Origin: Sipunculus nudus
Taxonomy: Eukaryota > Annelida > Sipuncula > Golfingiida > Sipunculidae
Direction: 5' to 3'
DNA length: 64,000 bases
Assembly: GCA_026874595.1 (NCBI GenBank)
Contig: CM049320.1
Location: 36,430,214-36,494,213 of the forward strand
The notes under the pieces are model-generated. The model was not told the DNA's origin. It made no database searches and saw only the letters and a program-made list of their open reading frames with translations. A program made the translations under genes and the position numbers. Positions 34,843 to 46,806 of the stretch are shown here, in pieces (positions within the stretch are counted from its first letter, which is position 1; every line of letters begins with the position of its first letter).

Positions 34843-36769
34843 AATTTTGGGAAAAATATTAGTAACTGCAAAATATTTTTATTTCTTTTGGTTTTTCATG
34901 TATATTATCATTAGAAAAGCTATTAGAAAATGACCCTGCTAAAATGAAACTCTGTAAATTATAGAATAATGGACATAAGCAAAAACATTTAGTGATGCAC
35001 CAAGGGAACAAATAGGCCTACGGTCAGTGTTATATAAAAGTAACATTTCATAAACAAATAATGTGTGAAGGTAATTAAGTTTTCAAAAGTTAAGTAAATG
35101 GCCATGCGAGTTAAAAATTAAACCCACAAAGTTTGACCAATATTCTCAATTTTAATACTAAGTTAACAGTGTTATTCCGACTAGGCCCAACCAACTTTAA
35201 GAGATATGAATGAAATGCTACAAAGTATTTATATCTTCTTAAATCTTGTCAGTTAGCACTTATATTAGATCCTAATTTTTTATCACATTTGAATATTAGG
35301 ATTAAATTCCTGAATTTTTTCTTTCTTTAAAAAAATCAAAATTGTCCAAGTCTCATCAAAAAGAATTTATTTCGAGTAAAAAATGATGTCATATCAACAT
35401 TCATATTCAGTGTCAAGTGTGGCTGTTCTAAAAAAAATGCGGAAGTGCATACCCGCTAAGTAAAAGTCTTGTACTCACCAATTATGACCACTGTAGCACT
35501 GACATGAATATCTTCACGAGGTGACCCTAAAATATAAAATGTATCTTTTCTATGGATTCTGCAAATTTGAATGGCATGACAAAAGAGCACACAACTTAAA
35601 ATTTGTTTATGGGAAAATGATATCCCAAAAGCGGAAGACTTGCCTGCACAATGTTTTTATCTAACTTATTTATTATATATATATATTGATCACAATTGGT
35701 ATTCAAAATAAGTAACTAACAAAGCTCCCTCCTATTACAATATGCTAAGTTGATGTTAAATAAAAAGTGAATGAGATATTATGGAATATATATACCATGT
35801 ATGCATTTAGACCTATTCAACAAATAATCCAGCTTGCATATGCCTTACATCAGAGCTCAGTTCTACTAATATATCCATGAACGAAAACATTTTGGCAACT
35901 TTGATCTAGTTTGAATTATTTGCACTCAAACAACTTAAAGGTCGAATCCAAATTTTTATCATAAATATGAGCTGTGTACTTGCAAAAATTATGCAATATT
36001 ATGCTAATAAACTAGGGCCAATTTTTACAAGACCTTTCGGGAACAATTACATTGTCATATAAAAATGACGGATGTATCAAGGGATTTCATGTTCTAAACT
36101 TGCCTAATCCGCATCATGTCAACCTGAATCAGGATTAGGCAGAATTTGGACCAGCTTTAGTCTGGTTTGACACCAACACACAAACAAATATGCATATGTT
36201 TCGAGTAACCATTTTGTTCAACATCTCTCAGTTGAATTACTACATTTATAGTCTTATGCGGGATCTCAGCCAGTGATTACAATCAACTCATCAATCACTG
36301 GTTAAGGATGAATGATTCTTTATCTCCAGTTTCTTAAACATCTTATGCAAGATTCCAAATATCCTCAGGATATATTTTTATGTATAAACTGTTGCAGATA
36401 AAGTGTACAGAACTGAAAATTGCCTGATTTTCCATAGGTTTTTTTTAAATCATATTCATGCTATAATTTTACTAGCGTCTGGGAAATTTAACCTAAACAG
36501 TACACTCAAAACGGTGTGGAGGGATCTCTGGAGCTGTTTAAAAAATTGTGAACACTGACTGTCCAAATATCCGATACGTCAGTAAGAATTTATTAGTATT
36601 GTGAGAGTTTACAATTTTGGTTACTTATTGAACACTCATGCAGCATCATACTTTGCCAAGAAGGATATACCCACCTTTCCAAGGGTTAGAAAGAAGTCAA
36701 TGCTTGACGTAAAAACGATCATGAACCTATCATTAAAACGCCTGCCACACAAACACATTTTTAAAGACC
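34843..36769. other. Unique AT-rich DNA with one candidate exon
   Basis: No repeat termini seen. The only coding candidate is the exon at 35479-35526. Open frames near 36600-36828 (plus strand) show no motif. Confidence 0.4.
35479..35526 (-). CDS. Candidate 48-nt phase 1-1 exon
   Basis: Minus strand: TATATTTTAG before and GTGAGT after, both strong. Phase 1-1 reading gives 15 residues, polar first (SPREDIHV) then Ala-Thr-Val-Val-Ile-Ile and a split Gly. The end could begin a membrane segment, as in the 10.3-kb candidate, or be an ordinary beta-strand. It lies in unique DNA 650 bp from the nearest repeat. Confidence 0.42.
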
Positions 36770-37275
36770 CAACAGCCGATCCGGCGGATCGGGTCGCATG
36801 CGCAGTGCGCGTCTACCTAATATGGTAATAGAGGCGGAGCGACATGGTGTTTGGCAACATTATCAAGCACGTGTACTTGCGTGAGCTCGGCAGATTACTG
36901 CAGTGCAGGATTATATAAACAGCAATTGACGAGAAATGTATCCTCGTTAAACGTAATAAACCATCAATTATGATTTTCTAAACGCTGCTCGAAGTGTAAG
37001 AACTGCGATTTCCCTTTGGATTATGGGATTACGTCAGCCTTCCGGTTTGACATGACCTCGAAACGCGAGCACATGTTGACACTGGGTTACTAGCGGCCGC
37101 ATGGCCAATCTAGTGATGTACGCACTAGTTCTTTAACATGTGTGTTTGTAGGAATTTATAAAATGATGAACCAAGTGAACAAGGTAGGCGCGTGTTAGTG
37201 GTCATTACAGAAATTCACTTAAATATGTGTCACATACTGTAATTACAGTCCACGCGTGATAGTGGAAAAACGAAC
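36770..37275. promoter_or_regulatory. CpG-rich, promoter-like island
   Basis: CpG density rises sharply against its AT-rich surroundings (ATCCGGCGGATCGG, GAGGCGGAGCGACATGG, GCGGCCGC near 37090). GCATGCGCAGTGCGCG at 36796-36811 contains a match to the NRF-1 core GCATGCGCA. These are usual marks of a constitutive animal promoter. Direction is not determined; the plus-strand ATG at 37276 and the minus-strand exon at 35.5 kb are both possible targets. Confidence 0.45.
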
Positions 37276-37362
37276 ATGGCCACCGGCAGTGAAAATATGG
37301 ACAAGACCGGCAGGGGCATCGACCTACTTTCGTACTGTTTTATTACCGCGCTTTATATGTAG
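37276..37362 (+). CDS. Small ORF or first coding exon next to the CpG island
   Basis: ATG with a good context (AACATGG) opens 28 codons and ends in TAG. The peptide starts MATGSENMDKTGRG and continues with a hydrophobic run (LLSYCFITALYM), like the N-terminus of a membrane protein. GTAGTT at 37359 could serve as a donor just before the stop. No family recognised. The island just upstream supports a real start, but no following exon was proven. Confidence 0.3.
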   Translation: MATGSENMDKTGRGIDLLSYCFITALYM

Positions 37363-37762
37363 TTTTGAAGACGCTGGCACATTGAAAGTTTTGCATGAAA
37401 TGTATATCAGCATGACGGTATAAACGTTAGTTATTATAAGACATGTTTTTACTGCACTTGAGGGGTTTGCTGAAACAAGACTTCGTTTGGAAGCAAGCCA
37501 TGTGCATGATGACAGATGTGGTATCGAAGATTCCGAGTGTTTTGTCATCCAAATAATTTTTGAGAGCAAATATTTAATAAGACTGATAAAGTTCAATTTA
37601 CACATTATTGTCTCCATAGAGATTTTAAATAGCCTGATTTGGATTTTTAGATTACCGACCACATGTAAGCCAACTTCTTCATTCACGAAATATCCCCATT
37701 TTTTACCAAATACAGAAATTGGATATGTGTCGTTGCAACTTTGCATGGGCATAAATGAATAA
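37363..37762. other. Overlapping open frames, unidentified
   Basis: Both strands are open. The plus frame from about 37425 to 37762 contains FAETRLRLEASHVHDD, whose charge pattern looks protein-like. The minus frame 37324-37752 is longer (142 residues) without motifs. If the plus frame belongs to the 37276 ORF, it is separated by in-frame stops, which would make it a pseudogene or a second exon. Neither was assigned. Confidence 0.2.
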
Positions 37763-38439
37763 AAATTTACAGAATATGAGTATTTTTATTTTCAGCAATT
37801 TTGTTGACATTGTTACATTGCCGTTTTGGTATGTAACAATGTAACACTACAGAGGTTCAACGCGTGCATGCACATACAGATGAAAGTTGGTTATGACGAG
37901 CAGTAGGCCTATTATATGATCAAAATTACAATTACTTTCCATGAGGCAATGTTATATTAGAGGAGGCTTTTTAAAGGTTCAAAACTGAAATTGGATTGTT
38001 TTGAGTCTGGGTGAGGAAACCTCTGCCCCCCCCCCCCCCCAAAAAAAAAAAAAACTAAGTTTGGAATTCAGGATATATACATGTATATGTATATTAACAT
38101 ACATGTATACCTACGTGAATGTATCAATCAGTGTGTGCTAAGAAATACGAGGAAAATTGTTTATAGTGCCATATGTGTCCACCAAATAAGACCGATGCAG
38201 GTATATTTTATAGCTGTCATTGTGGACATCTATGTTTTCATAAAATGGTGAAGCCCATCGTTAAACTAGCAATTTTGCATATACAAAATATACATCTTTA
38301 AGCAATGCAAAAAATAAAAATATTAATTAAGGGGGATAATTATGTAAACCTTAATTTTATTATTTAAATAAAAAAATATTAAATATTTGCGTCATAATTT
38401 ATAATATTACCACAATATTCGGCACACACACATACTTAC

Positions 38440-38478
38440 CGATACATGTATACATGACCCATTCTTTATTCAGCATAC
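38440..38478 (-). CDS. Weak candidate 39-nt phase 1-1 exon
   Basis: Minus strand: GAATCAG before and GTAAGT after 39 nt that are open phase 1-1 (12 residues, with Met-Leu-Asn-Lys-Glu-Trp). The donor is strong, but the acceptor lacks a clear pyrimidine tract. Listed because its phase fits the other candidates. Confidence 0.2.
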
Positions 38479-39012
38479 CTGATTCACATATATAAGACCA
38501 CATACATTTTGAAAAAAATAGGCCTATCTTAAACTATAAATCTGATTAATACAGATCCTTATGAGATTGGTCAAACATGAAATGTTGTTTAAATTCTGAG
38601 GCCGCAAATTCATTTATTAATCATCAGATGTACAGTCTCAATGGCGTGAAATTGTTGAATTTACCCTTGTCGTGAAATCAACTGATAGGTGACCCGATCC
38701 TGACAGCTGGGAAAAAAATACCAATAGCATTCTTCACATGGTTGGTATAAGGCGAGGGACTAGAAAATTTATTCACTGAACATGTCTAGTGTGACTGTAG
38801 TAGTGTCCATTATTTAATGACCATGCGGACGCCATACACTATATAACACAGAGAAAATTGAGATAACTATTTAGAATAAGTTATTTAAGTTATATTTATA
38901 TGTGTGTGGCGATAAATTTGTTTTGTTACAGATAACATAAACATATATTGTGAAATTATTTAAAATATGAATATTATCTAATTGTTAAGTCGACAGCGTC
39001 ATTCAGATTTGT

Positions 39013-39420
39013 GTGCTTTCTGCAATAAATTATGGTAATCCTGAATTTAAAATATATTTCATGACTGTTTTTGATGAAATACTAAATAAAAATATTTCCA
39101 GGCTATCATCTTTAGGTGTTCATAATATCAGCAGTCGTCCTTCAGTTGAATTTATAATTAAACAGATATATGCCCCAATGAGGTGTTTCAAGAGTAGAAA
39201 CAATTCAGTTCATTGGAAGAAGAGGTTGAATGTAACGACACTAATTCCACTATGTTTTGTGGAGGCAAAACACCAGGCAACGCCCATTAAAACACGTGCA
39301 GTCTGTTATTGTTTACGTTGGGGTGTCATGTCACGTGACCCCCCAACTGCCATTTCAAACCTATGCAATCTGACAGTCCGCCTCGGCACTAGTACTGGGA
39401 ATATAAAAAAAAATACTTGA
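39013..39420 (+). other. Unidentified 135-residue open frame
   Basis: The longest open frame in this unique stretch. The first half is Ile/Asn/Ser-rich (AT-driven); the second has several Cys and Arg (VCYCLRWGVMSRD). No motif. It begins at a TTG/ATG-poor place, so the start is arbitrary. Could be chance. Confidence 0.18.
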
Positions 39421-39765
39421 TTTTATCACATTTTAAAAATGAGAATAATAATATTTGATGCATCAATAAGGCATACGTTTTGTCTGAGAGAGAAACTCGC
39501 TCGACCAAATTAAAATTATCCAGTCTTTCCCAGCCGGGGGCGATCGGTGATCGTCACTGACAGCTGGCCGGCTGGTGAGCAACATCGTCAGATATTGGAG
39601 AAAATATATAACGTATGATCATTTTAATGGTCACATTTGATGTCTTGAGTTAAAATGCGTATGTCAGACAAATATTTTACTGCATAATGGCCTAGAATTC
39701 AAGCATGATGACTTTTTTCATGATTTTGGGCGATGTGTCTTGACAGATATTTAAATTTCAATGAC

Positions 39766-40139
39766 GGGTGTATCTAAAACCCGGAGATCTCCGGCCGGAG
39801 ATCAAAATAAAACCCGGAGATCGCGATATCTTAATTAATAAGGCAGCAATTCGTATTAAACGTTCCCCTTGACACTTCTAAATGAAATCCGCATCGAATA
39901 TGATACTTAATTTGCAAGTGCACAAAGTATTTATTCAGTTATCCACGGAAACTTCGAGCGGAGACGACCCGGAGATCGTCCGGAGACCGCCATCTTGCCC
40001 GGAGATCCGCCAATGAGTGCTTCCCACTGATTCCCACTCCCAACAACAGATGCCGCCACATACATGTCTTAATTCCCCGCTCTGATATGTGATATCGTTT
40101 ACGAGTCTAATCGATTGGAACTGTCACTAAAATATGTAT
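39766..40139 (+). repeat. Left TIR of the MULE
   Basis: It carries CCGGAGATC-type blocks several times, including the palindromes CCGGAGATCTCCGG (39781-39794) and GATCTCCGGCCGGAGATC (39786-39803), then again near 39812, 39970 and 40000. The inner edge matches TAAAATATGTAT (40128-40139). Confidence 0.88.
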
Positions 40140-40237
40140 TGCTTCTAACTGGAATGTATAAATTTTATTTTCCGATATTAACGATATTAAATAAAATGAT
40201 GATAATATATTGATATGTAATTGATATGTTTTTTATA

Positions 40238-40240
40238 CGA

Positions 40241-40306
<66 letters not shown>
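40238..40306. repeat. (AT)n microsatellite in the MULE
   Basis: An almost pure TA run of about 65 bp between TIR and coding remnant. Confidence 0.9.
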
Positions 40307-40311
<5 letters not shown>

Positions 40312-40498
40312 AAACTGTTAAAATAAAAAATTATATTATTAAGTATTATTATTTATGATTATTTATTTATTTTTTCCCGTAATAAATGTCAAACTATTAC
40401 CAGACATTGATATATCTGTGTGAAAGTTACATCAATGCCTATTGCCCGGTCAGTGCCACGTTGAGGCAGTTGACAGAATGACCTTTTTTCTTTTTTTC

Positions 40499-40672
40499 TG
40501 ATCTCTACCACTACAAGCTCTACTAAATGCAACTAATTACATAAAAAACGGAAAGGTCAAAATTCCCCTAAAATTTTATTTAAAAAAAAAATTGTTAACT
40601 ATCTCTACCACTACGAGCTCTACTAAATGCAACTAACTACGTAACAAAGGAAAGGTCGAAATTCCCCTCGAA
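40499..40672. repeat. Direct repeat pair in the MULE
   Basis: ATCTCTACCACTAC(A/G)AGCTC and the ~70 bp that follow occur twice, near 40500 and 40601, about 101 bp apart, with few differences. Confidence 0.8.
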
Positions 40673-40979
40673 AATTTGTTTTTAACCAATTTATCAGTGT
40701 CTATAAATCGAAGAACCCCACCGATTTTATATATTCTTTTCCTTTTAAATTCATCAGCTTAATTATTTTTTTTTATTTTTGGTAATATTTTTTTAAGAAA
40801 CTGAAATTTCTAGAAACCCCCCCCCCCCCTATCTCGAAAGTGATATAAATTCAACTCAGTAGTAAATTCTACTACTGTATACAACTACTCTCTACCACTA
40901 CTTAAGACAGGAAAACTCTTACTACTATAAAACCAAAGAAGCAAAAGCGTAGCCAAGCCAAATAAAAATTTATTATTCC

Positions 40980-42057
40980 TTATCCGAAGTCCGTCATGAG
41001 GGTTTCACCAAGACGGTTCATTTGCCTTTCTCTTTTTAACTGAAAAGTTGTTTCTAATGTCGGCAATTTATTTCGTTTTAGCGAGAGTCGATTTTTTTTG
41101 TTTTTGTTGGTGTTATCTTCGGGGATTACTTTACGAATTTCGCTTAGCGGGCGATTACATTCGTTGGAGGTCACACAATTTTCCTGGGTTATTTTATTTG
41201 TGGTCTGTTTTGGTGTGGAGGATGCACTCATTTCAAAAGATTGTGTATCGATAATGCTTTCCGGCATCCCTACTGGACTACAATTAGGAGTTGGAAGCGA
41301 GGATGAACTGTCGTCTTTACTTTTTTCTTTACTGTTACTATTACTCTCGCCAAAATCAAGTCTAATTCTCCCTCGTTTCCGTTCTGAATTTTTCAAAATT
41401 GATTTCGGTGTATTTTAAATGTAACATTATTTAATGGTGTTTTGGCTGGGGTAGCTTGTGTCTTAATTTTATCAACAGTACCCTGTTTATATTTTTTTGT
41501 TTCGAAAAGGGAACCGGGTCATCTAGCTCTGGAGATTGCAGAGTTCTATCTCTAGGCGAGGTTATCATGGAAACATCGGTATCGGGAGCAGCTTCAAATT
41601 CGTACACGAACTCTGATTTTCCCGGCTGTTTTCTACCCGTTTTTCTGGCCACCCTTTTCTTACTACGCCGACACATTAGTGCAACATTTAGTTTGCGTTT
41701 TTGATCGATTACATCCATACCTATAAATTTCCTGGCTGTAAGAATATGGTAGCAAATATTTGTTGCTGCGCACTGATATTTTTCTTTTAGGAACAGAGTT
41801 ACGGCATATTTATTTTCATTGTTGCCCTCCACAATGAAAGTACCAAATTTCGCAACTAATTCTATTTTTCCGTTATTTATTATATCTTGTGCCCTTTCAA
41901 TTTGTGTCAGATTCTTTCTAACGAAATCCAATTTTATGTTCTCCTCTTTTGTCTCCGCATCAGCATGCAACAAATCTGATTGAAGTGACGGGGGATCAGA
42001 CATGCAAAATGCAACAATGCAAAATTGGAACATTTGGCAGAACGGTGGCAATAGCAT
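40980..42057 (-). pseudogene. MULE transposase C-terminal remnant with degenerate SWIM zinc motif
   Basis: Two frames follow each other on the minus strand: 42057-41431 (208 aa) and 41396-40980 (138 aa). The first holds GTFIVEGNNENKYAVTL, then YQCAATNICYHI, which fits the end of a SWIM zinc motif (CxC...CxH). The first Cys is Tyr here, a single G-to-A change in TGT. A basic patch (RRSKKRVARKTGRKQ) and acidic/Ser-rich tail follow. A frameshift in the A-run near 41495-41505 probably separates the two parts, which look like one protein with a Lys/Ser-rich tail. SWIM domains follow the DDE domain in MULE transposases; the DDE part is missing. A captured host gene is the alternative. Confidence 0.6.
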
Positions 42058-42159
42058 TGCCCTTCTTTAATATTATTAGATATATGTATTTATTTGTCTT
42101 CTATTAACTTTACTAAAATTGTGTGATATATTACGTAATGTACAGAGGGGTAATGCCAA

Positions 42160-42295
42160 TTGAGAGAGAGAGAGAGAGAATGAGAGGGAAGAAAGAAAGA
42201 GAGAGAGAGATAGAGAGGGAGAAAAAGAAAGGAGAATGGGTAATGTTATAGGAGATTTAGGGAAACATATTTAGACTGTATGTGTATGTGTGTGC

Positions 42296-42337
<42 letters not shown>

Positions 42338-42423
42338 AAGAGAGAAAGAGAATGAGAGATGGTAGGACATATAGGGAAGCGTGTTAAGATTGTGTGTTGG
42401 AGAGAGGGAGAGAGAGAGAGAGG
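42160..42423. repeat. GA-rich microsatellite cluster in the MULE
   Basis: Runs of (GA)n at 42161-42180, 42197-42220, 42297-42328 and 42402-42421, separated by related purine-rich sequence. Two ~120-bp copies are suggested by AGGGAAACATATTTAGACTG and AGGGAAGCGTGTTAAGATTG. Confidence 0.85.
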
Positions 42424-43218
42424 TTACACTATTTATATTACTACAGAAAGCAAGAAAGTGGAAATGCTCATATTTTCAAACTAAGGGGTTTCGTTAGTGG
42501 GCCGTACGATCAAAGGATAATAGGATTACAGTACTTCAAATAGCTACAAAGGATAAATTTCCCTGCCGAGGTCTATTGGTCATCATTGTCCGTACATAAA
42601 CAATATTACTCCATAAATGAATTTGTTTGCCTTCAACGGTGCGCAACGGAAATTAATGAGTTTAATTAGTTTATTATTAAATAGTCAAATTGGCCGTGTC
42701 TCTGGATAAGCCACACCGTTAATGAGGTTTGCCCGTAATAACTGTGTACACAGTACTACGCACCAGAACCTGCCTGAATGCCTAGGCGCGCCGGGAAGAG
42801 AATCCATTAACTTTGATGGGGGTATCCTCGCGCTGCCCTTTTTATATAATTATGTTTTAAATCCGTTAAATTCTGGTCTTAGTGCCGAATAAATAAACCA
42901 CAATTTTGACATAGTTTTTATATGTTTTATAATTTCGATATTTCAATATTAAGTAAACCACATATTTGACATACTATTTTATATGTTCTATAATTTCGAT
43001 ATTTCTATATTTAATGCATACCCTTTATACCATTAAAAATTAAGGATATATTATCACATATTTATAATATAAAATTTATACTAAAAGAAAATATTCTGTA
43101 TGATATGCAAGAAAATATAATTAGTTGTAAACATATTATAAACATTCTAGAGTTTTCAGAAATAGAAAATTGGTAAAGAGAATATATGATTAGTGTATTA
43201 AACAGTTTTTTAAACAAT

Positions 43219-43585
43219 ATACGTATTTTAGTGACAGTTCCAATCAATTAGACTCGTAAACGGTATCACATATCAGAGCGGGGACATGTCTGTGGCAGCA
43301 TCTGTTGTGGCGAGTGGGAATCAGTGGGAAGCACTCATTGGCGGATCTCCGGGCAAGATGGTGGTCTCCGGACGATCTCCGGGTCGTCTCCGGGTGAAGT
43401 TTCCGTGGATAACTGAATAAATACTGTGTGCACTTGAAAATTAAGTATCATATTCGATGCGGATGTCATTTAGAAGTGTCAAGGTGAACGTTTAATACGA
43501 ATTGCTGCCTTATTAATTAAGGTATCGCGATCTCCGGGTTTTATTTTGATCTCCGGCCGGAGATCTCCGGGTTTTAGATACACCC
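43219..43585 (-). repeat. Right TIR of the MULE
   Basis: Inverse of 39766-40139, with small indels and scattered substitutions (for example CCATC/GACGG region near 43355). Ends ACACCC at 43585. Confidence 0.88.
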
Positions 43586-43795
43586 TTCAATGACTGACAG
43601 CTACGCCATCTTGCGGCCCCTTTTATACTCCGGGTGGGTCTTAAAGCTCAAGGCAAAGGAAGGAATATGTGTATGCTAAACATTACTGGAGTCATTCAGG
43701 TATTAAGAATGCTCAATAATGACCTGGCACCAAGCAGAAAACTATCCTGACTTCACCAAGAAGGAAAGATATACTATTTGCATTCTGAGGGTTAC

Positions 43796-44334
43796 CACAC
43801 AAGTGCACCGCAAACGTGCATAATAAGCCTGTTGTTTGTCTTGTGACCTCTGACCTCTTTAAATATGCGTGAATTTTGCCAAGAATTTAATTCAGGTGAG
43901 AAACTATTGATTAATAGTTATAATGGGATTCATGAATATTCATCATACATTTGGTAAATCATCACGGAGCCACCAACGTCTTATGACCTCTGACCTCATT
44001 TAATATGTCTGGATCTTGCCTCGAATCGAACTTAGGCGAGAAAATATATAAGTTAACGTTTCTGTAAAGTTTAATTAAAAATCCATAATATTCCTAATTA
44101 GTTTTCGCGGCAATACCACAGTGTAGCCTCGTGACCTCTGAACACATTAAATATGCATTAATCTTGTCTGTAATCAAACTCGGGCGAGATAATCCATTGG
44201 TTAAAAGTTATGCTGAGTTTCGTAAAAATCCACCAAGTCCCTGATAAGTTGATGCGGCGACACTTAAAGTTAAAGGAGGAACGGACGGACCGAGGGTGTG
44301 CCATAATACGTCCCATCATAGACGGGAGTATAAA
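43796..44334 (+). mobile_element. F2 element, complete copy
   Basis: The left end is ACAAGTGCACCGCAAACGTGC, where GCAC and GTGC form a short hairpin. Three units of ~150 bp follow, each with GACCTCTGA(C/A)C and AAATATGC. An ACGGACGGACCG tract precedes the right end ATACGTCCC...GACGGGAGTAT plus A-run, which forms a hairpin. Same arrangement as the interrupted copy at 17.0-20.4 kb. Confidence 0.75.
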
Positions 44335-44399
44335 AAACGACCCTGAATATTACTGCATGTATTCATTTATGCGTACATGTTAGTCAAAACAAGATATAT

Positions 44400-44744
44400 C
44401 TGATAAAACTATCGGCCAATGGCGCTCAGCTGAATTTGACATACAGGTGGACATTTATTAATCATTGATGTTATGATCTGGGTGCTTATAATCATATTTT
44501 TGGCCAGTAGCTCACAATAACATACTTTCAGGTTTCCGTGGAGATCTGCCCAAGGCTTCCTTGGATGTCACTTAAGAAGTTTCTAGGGCTATTGGATTCA
44601 ATTTGTGCCCCGTCTGATTTATTGGATGCTCAAAATCATGTTTTCGGCCATAGTGACCATGACCTGATTTCAGGTTTCCATTGAGATTTGCCCAAGACTT
44701 CCCTCGATGTTACGTTATAAGATTCAGGAGCTTACGGATATATA
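44400..44744. repeat. Degraded F1 units with left arm
   Basis: ATCGGCCAATGGCGCTCAGCTGA at 44411 is a decayed F1 left end. Two ~150-bp F1-type units follow (landmark CAGGTTTCC(G/A)TGGAGAT near 44531 and 44671). No right end. Confidence 0.6.
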
Positions 44745-44746
44745 CA

Positions 44747-44793
<47 letters not shown>
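44745..44793. repeat. (TACA)n then (TA)n microsatellite
   Basis: About eight TACA repeats followed by ~9 TA repeats, adjoining the degraded F1 copy. Confidence 0.9.
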
Positions 44794-45490
44794 TTACATA
44801 TAAAAGAAGTATAATAATGCACATTAATTTATTAACTGAAATAAAATGCTGTAAAAAATTTTCCATTTTCAAATGACCATAAACTAAATCTGATAAGTAT
44901 ATATTTCATGTGTAATACATGAAAGTTGTGGCCTAAAACCATTTAATAAAGCAATTAGGAAAAAAATTAAGAGCCTAAAACTTATACGAAAGGATACATT
45001 TGACCAACAAAAATGTGTTAATGTTATTAATAATTCTGAAAACAGGTTAAACATTTCCGTATGCAATTCAAAACAGTTTAATCATGGCTTAAAGTAGCTC
45101 CTATCATTGTTAAAATATATCATTTATAAGACGGAACATATTACAATTTACAGTATATACTTAAGTTATCATTTGCAGAACACTTGCATTAATTCTACAC
45201 ATAAATCATGTACACAGGATATTTAGTGACTATAAGTGTGTTAATGCCACCGTCAAACTTTAAATGTACCAACTAGAACTTATCAGAATCTAATATTTTA
45301 TCACATTCTTTTCAATTTAATTAAAAATGATAAATTTGCAATATATACAGCATGTGATTGACTGACTGAAGATGCAGCAAGACCTGAATATTGATTTTAT
45401 AATAAAGAAACAAATTTTAAAAATATCTTGAAAATATCAAGAGTACCAAAACATGAAATTATAAGATCCATCTTATTTTTTTGTTGAACC
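44794..45490. other. Unique AT-rich DNA
   Basis: No exon, terminus or motif recognised. Confidence 0.4.
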
Positions 45491-45862
45491 TGTTAACTAA
45501 AAGGGTTGGGGTGGAGAGAGAGAATGAGTGAGAGAAAGAGAGGAAGAAAGAGACAGAGGAGATGGGGAGGGGATGGGAAGGATCTTACATCAGGCAGCCT
45601 AAACTATAGTCAGCTATCTGCCCAATTACCTTACATAAAAAGCCAAGCAGGGTGCATAGCTACAACACCTGGAGAGTAACCTTGCCTGATGTAACAGTTA
45701 TTTCTATGACATGGTCTTCTAAAACTTATATAGAAGCTGCATTCAGCTGCTTTTCCATTTCAGATTATAAGAGCTAAACCCGTGTATATCCATCAAATAA
45801 AAACTAAATTAACAGTGTTTACAGGAAAAACAGTGCCCTGGCTAGAGGAGGAGGAGGAGGAG

Positions 45863-45893
<31 letters not shown>

Positions 45894-45960
45894 TGCGGTT
45901 TGGTATGTTCGCATCCAACAGTGCTTATAGGAAAAATGTTTATTCATTATTATTATAGTT
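45491..45960. repeat. F3-type start with GA microsatellites
   Basis: GA runs at 45515-45560 and 45850-45884 flank sequence similar to the opening part of other F3 copies (CCAGG-type text, then TTAACAGTG..TTACAGGAAAAA and GTGCC(C/A)TGG). The F3 unit itself is absent. Confidence 0.5.
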
Positions 45961-46513
45961 AATGATAAGCAGAGATGGACAGACAGAGCTGATCACTTTA
46001 TGTCCCATTCTGCTGAGGCAAGAGTAAATGTTTCAATTACATCCTAATTTCTTATTACACTATAACTTTTTTTCTCAATCGGTAAATCCTTATACAGTTG
46101 CTATATAGCTGAAGGGCTAGTCCACAGGTGCAAGGGCTTATTGGCAACGGGTGGGGCGGGGGGGGGGGGGGGGGGGTTAGACTGGCCCAGTCCATAAATG
46201 TGTGAGACTTAATTGTTGATTCTGACAGAGAAATCAAACGTTCTTTGACAGTCTTGTAACGTTAAGTGTCGGTACTGCCACCTTGTGCCACCTTCTATAC
46301 ATATTTAGCCGACCCGGAGCTACGTGTATCGGTGCATGGAATCACGTATTATTTACGCACTTTAGTAGCAAACAGAAATACTAACGCCCTTGCAGGGCTA
46401 GTGGGCGGATTGATAAATTTTATACATTTGCAATATAACATAAATATCTGAAAATATAAGTTGACTCACAAGTCTAAAATGCATCACCATTCATCCCTAA
46501 TTTTGTCAGAAAA
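45961..46513. other. Unique DNA with a poly-G run
   Basis: A G-run at 46157-46176 lies in a GC-rich patch. Small open frames on both strands show no motif. Confidence 0.4.
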
Positions 46514-46546
46514 CAACACGTTCTGATTATACGTATATTTTTTTAC

Positions 46547-46606
<60 letters not shown>

Positions 46607-46752
46607 ATTTGCAAAACAATAAAAATCTGAAAATATAACTTGAGTAGCTGATAAACCCGGTTACCGGTATTTTTATCGGGCTTGGGGGGGATATATTAAA
46701 TGAGATGAGGAATTTTGGCTCAACACGTTCTGAATATACGTATATTTTTTTA

Positions 46753-46806
<54 letters not shown>

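Larger units (their letters stand above)
37763..39756. other. Mostly unique AT-rich DNA
   Basis: It includes an inverted pair GTTACATTG/CAATGTAAC (37814-37845), a poly-C/poly-A junction (38027-38054) and TACATGTATA-rich sequence near 38080. Weak coding candidates are listed separately. No terminus of a known family here. Confidence 0.4.
39766..43585 (-). mobile_element. Mutator-like element (MULE) with ~370-bp TIRs
   Basis: The outermost bases are GGGTGTATCTAAAACCCGG and its complement, and the inverted match extends ~370 bp. TTCAATGAC occurs directly outside both ends (39757-39765, 43586-43594): a perfect 9-bp target duplication. Long TIRs plus a 9-bp duplication are diagnostic of Mutator-type transposition. 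Inside is a minus-strand coding remnant with a SWIM-like motif, as at the C-terminus of MULE transposases, but no catalytic domain. Microsatellites fill part of the interior. The perfect duplication suggests a moderately recent insertion by a transposase supplied elsewhere. Confidence 0.9.

Noticed and set aside
46527-46784. Open frame of Cys-Val and Ile-Tyr repeats
   Set aside because: It is only translation of the CA and TA microsatellites.
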